The translations under genes were made by a program, and so were the position numbers. The notes under the pieces are model-generated. The model was not told the DNA's origin, ran no database searches, and saw only the letters and a list, made by a program, of their open reading frames with translations. This document shows positions 45,646 through 56,645 of a DNA stretch of 64,000 nucleotides, piece by piece; the stretch's first letter is position 1; each line of letters opens with the position of its first letter. The DNA is taken from contig DF240467.1 in assembly GCA_000507305.1 (NCBI GenBank), forward strand, positions 1-64,000. The letters run 5' to 3'. This DNA comes from Breviolum minutum Mf 1.05b.01. Lineage: Eukaryota > Sar > Dinophyceae > Suessiales > Symbiodiniaceae.

Positions 45646-46626
45646 TGAATTTCAACTCCCGAGAGTCGGCTTTTCTAACAGTTCCCCAAAAACGGGTTGA
45701 CCAAATGGACTGATAATTATCAGTGCCACCTATGATCGCCAACCAGCAAGTTTTGTCACCCTTTGGAAGATTTTTCCACTCAAAATCGATGGTGCTGATT
45801 TGATCTGATTTGGGGTTCATCGTCCCCAAGAAATGGGAGCTTTTTTTTGTGTCAGAAGTGCCCAGTGAAGGTTTATTTTTTGCCAAGGTCATTGACCTTC
45901 CGAAATTCCAATTCCGGAGTGCGAGGTGAGTTCCCTATAAATCCCGTTGGAATGCTGATAGATTGTGGGGTTTCCCCATTTTTTCAAAGGACATGCACAA
46001 ATGATACCAGCATAACTGCAAGATAACATGAAGCAAGTTTTTATGTTTTTAACCTACAAGTAAATAACAATATAGATAGCGATTCCGGTATCATCCGGAG
46101 TTTTGGGAAAGAAACTGCGATGGGTTGTTCCGGGTCTTGGCTACAAGGCTACAAGAATCGGGGGGACATTTTTTGGGACTCCTGAGAGTTGGTTTTTTGG
46201 GTGATTATGGATATGTTGATCCAAATTAGTGCCCGAAATCAACCATTTTTTCCTCCTTTTTTTGGTTCCAAATCCAGAATTCTGTTTAAAGAAACTAAAC
46301 GGGCAACATTCAACAAACACACCCTTTTTTTTTTGTAAATATATATATATATTTTTAGAGGTTTCCGAGTTTTTTTTTTTTTTTCGGGGGAAAAGGTCGA
46401 AAAAAACGCATCGAATCGTCTAGGGCCTTTGCCATCCTCAACTTCTGGCCAAGACCTTGTGCCGAGTTGTATCCAAGGAGCCCCCCCAGTTGTAAGTGGT
46501 GAGGGGTGGATGTATTTTCGGGCTGGTGATTTGGTAAATCCGCTTTTTGTTGGGATTTTGGTTTTGAAGAAATTTTGCTGAGGTGTAGATTTCTGTTGAA
46601 AACTGTTTTTTTTTTTTTTCGTTTGT

Positions 46627-46652
46627 TAGATATATATATATATATATATATA
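46627..46652. repeat. (TA)n microsatellite
   Basis: About 12 TA units. Confidence 0.85.
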
Positions 46653-46788
46653 CATGATATATGATATATCTTTCTGAAAAAACACCTTCACAACATCATT
46701 TCGTTTTTTTCGAAAGGAATGTGGCAATCAGTTGAAGTTGGGAACACTGTCTTTTGGTCCCAACTTTCGAGATGTCCCACAATCGTAG

Positions 46789-47041
46789 GAGGCGGGTGCT
46801 TTTCGCTTACGTGACTTGATCCTAGGACGTCCAGGCCGGGTCATCCAGAGTTGCTTTACTGGGTGGTAGCAACTCAAAGATTTTTTATTTTCAACCCGAC
46901 TCCTTGGGGAAATGATCGAATTTGACTCATTTTTTTCAGCTAGGTTCAAGGAAGCAACTTAGTTTATTATTTTTGGAGAGGCGACTCAGGCGGTTGGTTT
47001 GTTTATTTATTTTTGGGAAGCTTTGCCGATTCGCAAGATGA
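46789..47041 (+). CDS. Two exons joined across a B element
   Basis: Exon 46789-46862 (after CAATCGTAG) reads EAGAFRLRDLILGRPGRVIQ and ends ACTGG|GTGGTAGC. The 100-nt intron 46863-46962 is a B element with acceptor AAGCAACTTAG. The second exon 46963-47041 joins in phase and reads LLFLERRLRRLVCLFIFGKL to TGA. It is the C-terminal part of an unrecognised gene; the second exon is Leu/Arg-rich, and chance openness of 26 codons cannot be excluded. Confidence 0.42.
46861..46962. mobile_element. Family B element acting as intron
   Basis: GGGTGGTAGCAACTCAAAG, ATGATCGAATTTGACTC, TTTTTTTCAG, right end AAGCAACTTAG. Confidence 0.85.
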
Positions 47042-47250
47042 TTCAAAACACATATCTCTTCCGAAAAAGACGGTACACCGTGCTGTAAACTAAGTTGGTC
47101 ATGGAAAATCCACCATTTTGATGGTATTTACCAGGAAAGATGGTGGGATTTTCCATGGCACCTGTTAGTTTACCGGAGCGTTTTTGTTTTTCATTCAGAG
47201 CATCAATGTTTGCTCCACCCTGGTGGATTTTCTCTTACCGAACTTTCCAG

Positions 47251-47558
47251 CTTCTTAATTCCAAACAGCTGACGGACCGGTGGTGGCAACTCAAATATTT
47301 TTCATTTTCACCCGTGTTTCTTGGGGAGATGATCCAATTTGACTTGCGCATATTTTTCAGAGTTGGCAGAATCGATTTGAGAAAAAGTGTAGTTTTTCAC
47401 CTTCCCAAAGCCACCAAAGGCTCAATTTATCCCAAAAAATCCTCCAGAAATTTCCAAAGCTTGATTTTTAAGGGTCCAGCTGTTAGTTCTTGGGAGTGCA
47501 TATATCCACTGATCTGGTCAAATTAGCTCGCGACCTCACACGGGTCCCTCACCCCAAA
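47251..47558 (+). CDS. Candidate exons around a B element
   Basis: A 29-nt piece (after GAACTTTCCAG; LLNSKQLTDR) ends ACCG|GTGGTGGC at a B element. The internal B acceptor ATATTTTTCAG (47360) joins in phase to VGRIDLRKSVVFHLPKATKG, open to about 47534. The second half runs through partial C and F sequence, so only the first part is credible. Confidence 0.28.
47278..47363. mobile_element. Family B element, right end lost
   Basis: GGTGGTGGCAACTCAAATAT, TTTTCACCC, ATGATCCAATTTGACTTGCG, ATATTTTTCAG. Confidence 0.8.
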
Positions 47559-47621
47559 TGGTGGCTTAGTAAGGGAAATCCCCGGCTATTTCAGGGAAAC
47601 CTAGGTTGGTGAAATATTATA
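47513..47621. mobile_element. Family F element
   Basis: TCTGGTCAAATTAGCTCGCG, AAGGGAAATCCCCGGC, CCTAGGTTGGTGAAATATT; the right terminal repeat is eroded. Confidence 0.85.
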
Positions 47622-48137
47622 TCTAGACTTATATTTCCAAATGATTGCTGCAAGCATGGCAGCTGAGTGTTGTGAAAACACACATACACGTATATTTTGG
47701 GCCTAATCATGGTGTTTTTTGCCATGCAAAAGGTAGGGTAGGTCCAACATGAAATTTGTTTGAATAGTTCAACCTCAACTGACTTTGGGGGTTGAAAGCG
47801 TGTGCTCATTCTGCAGTGGGCTGACCATATGTTTCGTGTTCAGGGACTATGCATTCTATTTGTTGGTTTGGACCGTTTTCACCAAAAGACCTTTGTACCG
47901 GAATATGAAGGGTACATTGGACTTCCGAAGGCAAAACGACAGATAAAACGACAGTGACAGTGAATGCAATCCATCTTCCCTGTTGACTGAATGGGCCCAA
48001 CATGATTCGTATCTTTACTCAGTGTGTGACGTGTTTATCTTGTTGAAATCGATATAATCTTTTCCATTCAAGTAGGTTCCAAGCATTTAGAGAGAGGGAG
48101 AGAAAGATAAAGTCACAAAAAGTATGGTCTGTGTTGA

Positions 48138-48750
48138 AAGAAAGAAAAGAAAAGAAAAGAAAAGAAAAGAAAAGAAAAGAAAAGAAAAGAAAAGAAAAGA
48201 AAAGAAAAGAAAAGAAAAGAAAAGAAAAGAAAAGAAAAGAAAAGAAAAGAAAAGAAAAGAAAAGAAAAGAAAAGAAAAGAAAAGAAAAGAAAAGAAAAGA
48301 AAAGAAAAGAAAAGAAAAGAAAAGAAAAGAAAAGAAAAGAAAAGAAAAGAAAAGAAAAGAAAAGAAAAGAAAAGAAAAGAAAAGAAAAGAAAAGAAAAGA
48401 AAAGAAAAGAAAAGAAAAGAAAAGAAAAGANAAAGAAAAAAAGAAAAGAAAGAAAAGAAAGAAAGAAAAGAAAGAAAAGAAAGAAAGTAAAGACAGAAAA
48501 GAAAAGAAAAGAAAAGAAAAGAAAAGAAAAGAAAAGAAAAGAAAAGAAAAGAAAAGAAAAGAAAAGAAAAGAAAAGAAAAGAAAAGAAAAGAAAAGAAAA
48601 GAAGAGAAGAGAAGAGAAGAGAAGAGAAAGAAAATAAAAGAAACAAAAAAAGAGAAGAGAAGAGAAGAGAAGAGAAAATTAAAGAAAACAAAAAAAGAGA
48701 AGAGAAAAGACGAAAAAAGAAGAGAAAAGACGAGAAAAAGAAGAGAAAAG
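48138..48750. repeat. (AAAGA)n array
   Basis: About 590 bases of AAAGA pentamers with GAAAGA and GAGAAGA variants toward the right, and an N at 48431. Lys/Arg/Glu or Phe/Ser frames through it are artefacts. Confidence 0.95.
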
Positions 48751-48940
48751 AAGAAAGTTGACATCGAACAAGCTAAGCCTTCACATGACCGTGCATTTGG
48801 GGATGTGTAAGGCAGGATGGTTTTCCATGACCTGTCCACTGCCAACATCCCCACCGAGGTTTTGCTGCGAGAGCTGTAGGCTTCTATGCGCTTCCTAGTG
48901 CGACCAAGGTTTGTGTGTGGTGGGTGAGGTGGTTGGATCT

Positions 48941-49108
48941 AATACTTCCTGGAACCAACAGCAAGTTTGCACCTGAAAAGTTGGCCGAAATTGCAACTTC
49001 ATCGGAACCAATCTCAGGGGGGCATGCCTCATGTCAGCAAAAAAGGGACCATTTCAAAAGGAAATGAGTCTTCTTACAGAGGATGTTCGTTCGTTTTTCC
49101 GGAGTGTA
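48941..49108. mobile_element. C-like element, diverged
   Basis: TACTTCCTGGAACCAACAGC at the left and TTTTTCCGGAGTGTA at the right; the interior is rearranged. Confidence 0.4.
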
Positions 49109-49726
49109 TTAATCATATTTACAGCTCCGGCTTTTGATAAAGTTTTTTTTTTTTCAAAATTTGAGTTCATTTAAACAGCATGAGCGGTGTGGTAAAAATG
49201 GTCCAACGTTGGCGTTTGATTCAAGATTTGAGTCCATGAAACAGTATGAGAAGTGGTAAAAAAAAGCTTTCGGGCCCATAGCAGCACTTGGTTCCGCAAC
49301 ATGTCAAAAAAGTTCTTGAAACACATACCATGGAACTGAGAGAAACCTTTCAGTGTGGTGTCGACATGTGCTTTCTTAGAGGGCGACTTACCGTGGCCAC
49401 TGTTACTGGGAGGGCCACGCACAAGATGTAACTTTGAATGGACAACTCCCAATTTTTGCCAGATTTTTCTGTTCTCCTTTATCCAAAATCACACTTTGTA
49501 CAGCAGCCGGTTGTTCCTTCAACAACTGAGCAGTGACCAAAATTCTGGGAATATTTGCTGTATATAGGGGATGAATAAATGGAATGTCATGTCAGGGTTT
49601 TATGGGGTATCATTAAATTACCTATTTTGGGGAGGTATGAAAAACTTGATGCAACTAATATGGTAGTTTTGAGGAATTTCCCGTATTTTTTTGTGCATGA
49701 AGTTTGGGTTGGTGTTAATATACTCA

Positions 49727-49892
49727 TAGGGAAAATGGTGGTACCCTTGGGATGGCACCCTTAATGATCAACCCCATATACACCTTATATAGTGGGTATT
49801 TATTGGTTATATCCCCATTTAAAGGGCTCCTTGGGGGGTTAAACAGCTAGGGAACCATATCAAGGGTACCAGAAATTTCCCCATGATATACT
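49727..49892. mobile_element. Family I element with exonised right end
   Basis: ACTCATAGGGAAAATGGTGG and GGTACCAGAAATTTCCCCAT are the paired ends. The AG of GGTACCAG (49872) is the likely acceptor of the next exon. Confidence 0.75.
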
Positions 49893-50031
49893 GACCCTGG
49901 CAAATGCCGTGGATATTTTTGGTTGGGATCGTGCCGTCCGCCAGGTCCTGGCTGAGTTTTTAGATGATTCGACACCTTTACCCTGGAGGTGGGAACGGGG
50001 GGGATCCACTCCAGGTGGAGCAGAAGTTTGA
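49873..50031 (+). CDS. Terminal exon beginning inside an I element
   Basis: 53 codons from acceptor GGGTACCAG to TGA. The first residues (KFPHDI) come from the element end. The rest reads LTLANAVDIFGWDRAVRQVL, then AEFLDDSTPLPWRWERGG, and is strongly protein-like. The upstream exon is not identified. The family is unknown. Confidence 0.5.
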   Translation, partial: KFPHDILTLANAVDIFGWDRAVRQVLAEFLDDSTPLPWRWERGGSTPGGAEV

Positions 50032-50370
50032 CCGCCACATCTGTGGGCGGTCAACGGGACTTTCAGGTACTAAAAAATTCCAGGTTCTTACCTTTATAAG
50101 CAGTATATAAGGCTTATGTAAGGCTTATGTAAGGGAATAAACAGCCTTATAAGGCTCAGAACCTTCATTTTAGGCACCAGATTTTTTTTGGTGAGCACTT
50201 AGTCGATGGAAACACAACAAATGCCTGTCAAGGTCTGTACCATCTAAAACGGTTGAGAGTGACAAAAGCTCGTGACACTTGTGCAAAGTCCATGGTGAAC
50301 ATCACGCATATTGAATCGAACAATTCACTAAACCATCCTAAACCCATAATAACCCCGCATTTGGGTCTCG

Positions 50371-51313
50371 TTGCAGCGATGCGGAGCGATGCGGCACTGT
50401 GCGATTTGCAATGCGTCTGTGGTTGCTGACAGTTTTCGCGCCAGTGAGGCGTTGATAGATTTCTTGAAGCAGGCGGACTATGGGAAGTTTCGGCATGCTG
50501 GTACCTCTGTAGGAAGTGCCGAGAAATCCAGCACGCTCTTGCCCGCTTCGAGACTTTCGTTTTGACGGTGGCTGTTGGTTTGGTCTACACAGCTTCACGT
50601 CTATGCCCAATGACCTGCCATCAGTCTGCCAGCGAATGAGGGAGCCGTCTTTTGCGAACAGTCGCCATGGTACAGCAAATCACCGGTATGACAGGTGCAG
50701 TTTGTATATCTATGGCGAGCTTCCGAAATATTATGCCGATCCGGTCCAGTTGGTATTCGCTATCATTTTGGTTCGATGCTGCATCAATGACTCCACTCCT
50801 GCAGCAGCTTTTTTTCATCGGTGGCGACCAAGTCCTTTCACGTGGAACGAGCAATATGCCATCAACCTCATGGAGAGTGTTTAGAGATCTGGGGAGCACG
50901 ACATGGGGATGGGAGCCCTGCGCTTTTACCGCACCAAGGATGATTATTGGATTGCCTTCTTGGTGCTTTTGAGCCGCGTCCCTCAGCTCGAAGACGTCCT
51001 TTTACTCCGCCTACCTGATCGCGCTGCCCTTGCTCGAGCTCGTCCGCAATACCTGCAAGATGCTTACCAACAATTTCTTGCCAAAGAAAGAGTTACCCTG
51101 AGTCAGATCGACTCAATTCTTCAACTACAGAACTTCCATGCTGTCAGAGAATCTGTCACCCATGATACTTCCCTTGCTGCAGGCTTTATCATGCATTCCG
51201 TTTCTATTCATCAAACAGTGTTGCCAAAGTGCCAGAGATACTCCAACTCTCCTGACAAAAATCACATCCTTTCTGCTATCTTTTTACAGTCTCGCAACTG
51301 CACCAATGCTTGA
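50371..51313 (+). pseudogene. Decayed coding region with an in-frame stop
   Basis: From 50516 one frame is open (LYIYGELPKYYADPVQLVFA, then AFFHRWRPSPFTWNEQYAIN) to a TAG at 50882. It continues in the same frame (LRFYRTKDDYWIAFLVLLSR, PQYLQDAYQQFLAKERVTLS) to 51313. An upstream piece at 50371-50565 (ICNASVVADSFRASEALIDF) is in another frame. No splice sites frame the stop, so a nonsense mutation, a readthrough or a base error is likely. Base composition is more GC-rich than the flanks. The family is not recognised. Confidence 0.42.
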
Positions 51314-52399
51314 AGATACCGCTTCTGAACTATGAAAGTGCATTATTTTATCACAATCACAGACCCTTTGGACCACTTTGCCCGCTGGAAGACTAAGCTT
51401 TTCTACTGCACAGGGTTACATTCCAATCATAGTTCTCTCTTACCCTATCTTGGATCGCTTCACTGAGGCCTCCACATCTTGAACGACATGGGTTCACAAG
51501 GGCCCTCAGGTCGCAAAAGTACGCGCCATCAGATCCAAGAATATGTGTAACCGTCGACACTACAACACATAAATTTTCTTCAGATACTATGGATACCCAA
51601 TATTTCATGCTTTTGCAACGAGCTGCAAACTTACGATTTACATATCAGAACAACGTAATTAGGCTTTCAGTAATACTGCTCACACATTAAATTCCGCAGC
51701 CTTTCATACCGGCTTGCCATTTCGCATTCAAATCTTTTTCATCCATCTACTTCCAAGTGTGATATTCACTTCGAACTTTTACTTCTTCAATTTGCCCCCC
51801 TGTCCACTTGCATTCTCAGACGCTCTGTTGCAGGACACTCCGGAAGACGCCCGAACTTGCCATGAGACAAAAAAAGGGAGACTGCTCCTGCAGCGACTAC
51901 TGGCTTTCGTTCCCCCCCCTCTCAGGTTAGCAGGGTTATGAACCACCAGTAACCCATGTATTTTCGGCCATTTATAAGGGGGGCCCGCCTTGTACAAGAT
52001 TCAATGTGTAGCATCGTGACCAACTACTCATTTTAATTTTTGATTGGACCTTGGAGGAACAGTTAATATATGGCCTAGAGGTGAAGGCCACATTTCCCCA
52101 AAGAAATAACACATGTACAACCCCGAAATTTAGCATAGATACCAAAAAAGTTTTTCTTGCACATGTATATCCTTTCAAACACACCTTTTTCTGAGTATCC
52201 ATCCTAATTTTCAGGGGGGGTACCCTTCGAACAATGTCAGTTGTAAGTTAAGTGTGTCATTTTTGAATGGCTTTTTTCAGATGTAAAGCTGTAAAGCTTG
52301 GTATCAGCCGACCTTGTTTTTGGTGTATATACAAATATATATGTATATATACATTTTTTTGAGCAATGGAAAAAACTTGGTTGGTTCTTCGGTTACGTA

Positions 52400-52510
52400 G
52401 GGTATTATACCACCAAGATATGTTGTATAACCTGCCATTATAATGACCCCTTTTTAACAACCGGTAAAATGGCAAGTAAGAGTTTTTTTTCGTGGCTTAT
52501 ATGTTGATAT
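52400..52510 (+). mobile_element. Family D element, diverged
   Basis: TAGGGTATTATACCACCAAG, CATTATAATGACCCCTTTTT, AACAACCGGT, then T-run and GTGGCT as in other D flanks. Confidence 0.6.
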
Positions 52511-52739
52511 CAGGAGAAACATTTTTGGTGCTTTTTCACATGAGACAAGGATGAAGGTAGTTGACTTTGCTTATCATAGATGCCACCCACCTTCAAAATA
52601 TGAGTGGGAAGTCAGCCTTTTTCATGGCCAAGGTGTTGGGTAGTCTGGGTCGCCCCTAGAGTTTTCCCATACGATAGTCAACAAACGCTGAGGCAAACAG
52701 ACTTTTTGGACAAACGGAGTTTTGACTTGTGAAAACCGG

Positions 52740-53455
52740 TCGTTTTGGGGAGCAGGCTTCGCAACCAATGCCAGTTGAAAAGGAGGGCACGGTCCACGAC
52801 AAGAAGGGAGCAGCTCTTTGCCTGAAGCTTCTTGATGAGCGGTACGCCGAGGTGTGCCTGGTAGATTCCTTGAGAGCACGCAGGTACAAAGTACGATATA
52901 CACGATGCAAGACGGCAATGCCTTCTCGAGTTCTTGGCAGCACCTCGACGCCATGTTAGAGTAAGTTTTTTGATGAACCTTTTTAGAATAGTTTGCCCAC
53001 AATTCAAGCTTCAAACACTTACGCGCCCGGCCTTTGCTTGCAACAAAGGCATCGTATCTCTCGCGTTGCTGCAATTGATGTCGGCAAGGATGGCCGGTAC
53101 ATCTTGGCCTACAAGCGACATTTTGTCGCTTGCCGGATGCTGGACTCAGAGTTGGAATCAATTTTTCCAACAGATCCCACGTTTGGCATCGCTGCACACG
53201 GGTAAAATCTGCGACGCAGCCAGTACAATGGTTGGAAGCAGGCAACAATGCTGTGAATGCAGGAGCTTTAGATGGCGTTTTTCAAATGACTCAGAAGGAG
53301 GCGACGTGATCAATCTCGTCAACGTGTTGATAGATCCGATGAACGGTGTTGCAGCTGCTCTCCTTCCTATAGTGTCATCTTGGGCCAGAGATCTGGAGGA
53401 AGCTGTCCGCTGCAACAATCCTCTCGAAACCGTAGCCCTCTTCTTGTGGATTTGA
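52740..53455 (+). pseudogene. Fragmented coding region
   Basis: Protein-like pieces in order: PVEKEGTVHDKKGAALCLKL (to about 52955), RVAAIDVGKDGRYILAYKRH, then MLDSELESIFPTDPTFGIAA (53050-53204, donor CACGG|GTAAAA), and DVINLVNVLIDPMNGVAAAL, then ARDLEEAVRCNNPLETVALF, ending at TGA 53455. The donor at 52962 (TTAGA|GTAAGT) is good, but the third piece is out of frame with its upstream part. It could be a real multi-exon gene with missed boundaries. The family is unknown. Confidence 0.38.
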
Positions 53456-54065
53456 AAACGAATTCTGCTGCGGCAGTGCAGGTCCTCCTCTTTTTTTTAA
53501 AAATACATTAAATCATCCTATAGAAATACATCCCAAAAACTGCATCCCAAATTGCCTACCCAAAAGTTTCCTCCCAAGACATTTCCATCAACTAAAGACC
53601 TAACAAAGCACCTGAACAACCGCACCCGACCAAAATTTACACACAAATGAAAGAGAAGCACCTCAAAAATCGCCATGAAGATTTTGGAAGGCAACCTATC
53701 TTGGGCCTTCAACAATCCAATAACAGTGGAAAAATAGTTATCGTCATTTTACTCAGGAACCTTTTATTTGAATTTACCATCCAACACTGCAACACTGTTA
53801 CAGGACCCAAGGCATATCACATGAATCTCTACCGTGTTTTGTGTCAACAAAAACATCCATCCCAGGTGCCTTTTTATGTAGTTGGAGGTCGCCAGCAAAC
53901 TTTGATTTCGGGTCACGTTTTCAAAAAGGTCACCAGACTTGCCACGTCCATTTTTTTCACTTTTATAAGGGAGTTCATAAATTGCCATGAATTTGCATTG
54001 TTTGATTCCCTCCAAATGGGTCCCATGTCATGACTACAGAACCCTGACATGACATGACAGGATCC

Positions 54066-54125
54066 TGATGGCTTATGAAATCATCCCTAGATAACTGGGT
54101 AGTTTTTCATCCCCCAAAGAAATAA
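54066..54125 (-). mobile_element. Family D fragment
   Basis: GATGGCTTATGAAATCATCC and AACTGGGTAGTTTTTCATCC, reverse of the D left half; the same module is at 54727. Confidence 0.65.
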
Positions 54126-54593
54126 CACATATTCCCAGAATTTTTGGCGGTTCCCATGGAAGGTCGGGAGCTTCACATTGTGAAAGTTGCCATGGTTTAG
54201 GCGGGGACGGGGGTTTTGTTTTATCAAGTCGTTGGTGTGGCAGGTGGATCAGCCGTTGGTTTTGACGGCTGTGTTTTTTGGAACCCCAAAAAACGAAGAT
54301 GGAAGCATCTTCGCATTTTTTTTGGTCGAACTTTTTGGGAAAGGGCAAAAAACTTTGCAACAAAAAAAATGGAAAAAAATAGTTCTTTTTCAAGGGAACG
54401 TGTTTGTTGAGAGAATTTCAACACAAGAAAACACCGCATTGTTGCCTAGATGGTTTTTTTCGATCACGTTTTTGTGACGTGTTTTTATTTTCCATTTTCG
54501 GGAACAAAAAAAATCTCAACTTTCCAAAAAACAGGGAAGAAAAACCCTTCAAACCTGGGATGAATGAATCTAGTTCACCTGGTGGGTACTGAG

Positions 54594-55200
54594 GTCGTGA
54601 CCGTTGGCTGGTAGAACTTCACAGTGTAGAGACTGGAACATCCGAATGGCTCATGGTTCGGGTTCCCTGGGAAAGGATTGAGGCGAGGCTCCACGACCTG
54701 GACTCGTGGCATTGGTTTATAGGGATAGGTATGATGGCTTATGAAATCGTCCCTATATATAACTGGGTAATTTTTGATCCCTTATATAAATCAACTCTTT
54801 GGGTATCACAAGGCTCAACTTTTTGCTGTTTCGTGATTTTTCTTGATGTGAAACTATGGTCTGCAGGAGCGTCATAGATGGGTTCATGAAATCTACCCAG
54901 GTACTACTGTTCATGGAAGAAATCCTGCACCACCTGGGATGTATAAAACCCTGTCAACAATGGCATATCTACCACATCAACTGGTGCAGGATTTCAGCCA
55001 TCATCAAGAAAAATGCCCCAAGATATTGCCAATGCTTGTAGTGGTTTGCCCAAGGTGTGCAGGTTGGTACCTATACCCCTTGGAAAATTAACGAATTTTG
55101 AACCTAAAAAGTCACCGCTTTTTGAAATCCGGAAAATCATGTGAAGCATCCATGACTCCATGACTTTGGGTTCCAAAAGCCGCGAATTTTCCAGGGTGTG

Positions 55201-55246
<46 letters not shown>

Positions 55247-55269
55247 CACTAATAATAATAATGATGATG

Positions 55270-55300
<31 letters not shown>

Positions 55301-55844
55301 AAATAATAATAATAATGATAGTGATAATAATAATAATAATGATAATAATAATAATAATGATAATAATAATAATGATAATAATAATAATGATAATGATAAT
55401 AATAATAATATTGATAATAAAAATAATGATAATAATAATGATAATGATAAAAACAAAATAATAATAATAATGATAATGATAAAAATAATAATGATAATGA
55501 TAATAATAATAATGATAATGATAATAATAAATAATAATAATGATTAATAATAATAATAATGATTAATAATAATAATAATAATAAGAAGAAGAAGAAGAAG
55601 AATCTGAAACGTCTATAAACCTCTGGTCAAATTATAGCGACCTCACGATCACACGACTTTTTGGCCCCCAAAAGGTAGCGAATAGTAAGGGAAATCCCCT
55701 TACTTCAGGGAAATCCATGTTGGTGAAATCCGAAAATATGGCCAGAAACTGTGAAGGAGTTCATGTCTATGACCTCCAACGACCTTTGGAGGTCCGAATG
55801 GACCCAGCTGTTCACATTTTTGTGTTTTTGGAAGCTGAGTTTGG
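54594..55844 (+). CDS. Multi-exon gene with an A-element intron
   Basis: Four exons join in phase. 54594-54723 (after GTACTGAG; DRWLVELHSVETGTSEWLMV, RVPWERIEARLHDLDSWHWF; GA donor TATAGG|GATAGG preferred for phase). 54867-54900 (after GTCTGCAG; SVIDGFMKSTQ; donor CCCAG|GTACTA). 54998-55062 (after GGATTTCAG; PSSRKMPQDIANACSGLPKV; donor TGCAG|GTTGGT). 55746-55844 (after ATATGGCCAG; NCEGVHVYDLQRPLEVRMDP, then AVHIFVFLEAEFG; donor TTTGG|GTACCT). The second intron is an A element, the first holds a D fragment, and the third holds an AAT-type array and an F element whose terminal AG is the acceptor. The family is not recognised; DLQRPLEVRMDPAVHIF suggests a beta-rich domain. Confidence 0.55.
54727..54795 (-). 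mobile_element. Family D fragment at an exon end
   Basis: GTATGATGGCTTATGAAATC and ATAACTGGGTAATTTTTGAT. Confidence 0.65.
54904..55008. mobile_element. Family A element acting as intron
   Basis: TACTGTTCATGGAAGAAATC, CACCACCTGGGATGTATAAA and CTGGTGCAGGATTTCAGCCA. A change from TTCTTCC to TTTCAGCC in the right end creates the acceptor. Confidence 0.92.
55199..55600. repeat. (AAT)n/(GAT)n array
   Basis: About 400 bases of mixed AAT, GAT and AAG trinucleotides in an intron. Confidence 0.95.
55622..55746. mobile_element. Family F element, near-complete
   Basis: CTCTGGTCAAATTATAGCGA, CCAAAAGGTAGCGAATAGTA, TCCATGTTGGTGAAATCC and right end ATATGGCCAGA. Its final AG is an exon acceptor. Confidence 0.92.
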
Positions 55845-55879
55845 GTACCTGGCACTGTGATCATTCCAATTGTAAAAGT

Positions 55880-56030
55880 AGCTATATATCATCTATATAT
55901 ATATATAATATATATAATATATATAATATATATATATGTACATGTATATTTAAGTATATACACACGCATTGAGCTATAAATATATATATACATATACATT
56001 TGTGTCGATATATATATATATATATAGTCA
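55880..56030. repeat. TA-rich tract
   Basis: Alternating TATA sequence with several (TA)5-8 runs. Confidence 0.85.
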
Positions 56031-56137
56031 CACCAAGGCCTTTCCTCCAGATCTGCCACTTTTTTTTTTCTTAGAATGGTATTTTTCCAGGATGATTCTT
56101 TTAAAACATATCCCTCTTGAAGCCATGCAAACCTTCG

Positions 56138-56221
56138 ATGTTTTTCCCAACGGATGAGGTGGGAGACACCCCTGCCTCTGCTGTCACAGTGCGAGATCTT
56201 TGCAAGGAACCTTTCCCCGGC
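56138..56221 (+). CDS. Candidate exon
   Basis: Reads MFFPTDEVGDTPASAVTVRD, then LCKEPFPG, to a good donor CCGGC|GTAAGG. It may start at ATG 56138 or at an unrecognised acceptor. It could be the exon after 55844. Confidence 0.35.
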
Positions 56222-56561
56222 GTAAGGGGTATAGATGAGGTTTTAAACACTGGTTTTAAAGAGAGGGTTCCTGTGTGGATGTAATGCAATGTAGTGGAAT
56301 GAAATGGAATGGAATGTCATGTAATGTATATAACATAGTGTAATGGTGTGTATGTACGTATTTTCTTTATGTGTGTCAGGGTAGATTGATGCTCTTTAGA
56401 ATTCATTCATCATAAACATAATGTGCTCAGATATTTGTGCATAATCCTTGTTGTTCCACACGCGCTGGCAACGATTGTCATCCGGAAGAATCATTGTCCA
56501 AGTATGGATGGGAATCCGATAGAAATGCTATGCTTCCTCAAAACAGGGACCGCCAGAAGGA

Positions 56562-56645
56562 AGTAACATAGCCCGTGAAAATGGGCCTAAACCCCAAAGA
56601 AAAGGATCGTCTCCCAACCACCATTTTTCAGGTTTGAGGGAGTAT
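56562..56645. mobile_element. Family C element, partial
   Basis: ACATAGCCCGTGAAAATGGG, AACCACCATTTTTCAGG, GAGGGAGTATA. Confidence 0.6.

Noticed and set aside
47806-48003. 65-codon minus-strand frame with a signal-like start
   Set aside because: No supporting context; hydrophobic start may be chance.
48113-48854. 190-255 codon open frames rich in Lys/Arg/Glu or Phe/Ser
   Set aside because: They are the AAAGA pentamer array read in several frames and contain an N.
49171-49452. Minus-strand frame reading SGHGKSPSKKAHVDTTLKGF
   Set aside because: Plausible composition but no clear start or splice sites, and it contains a local 45-bp imperfect duplication (49157 and 49220).
52622-53248. 208-codon minus-strand frame
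   Set aside because: Composition is irregular (Cys/Arg/Pro-rich) and it is antisense to more protein-like plus-strand pieces.
55112-55461. Ile/Met or Leu/Ser-rich frames
   Set aside because: AAT/GAT trinucleotide array.
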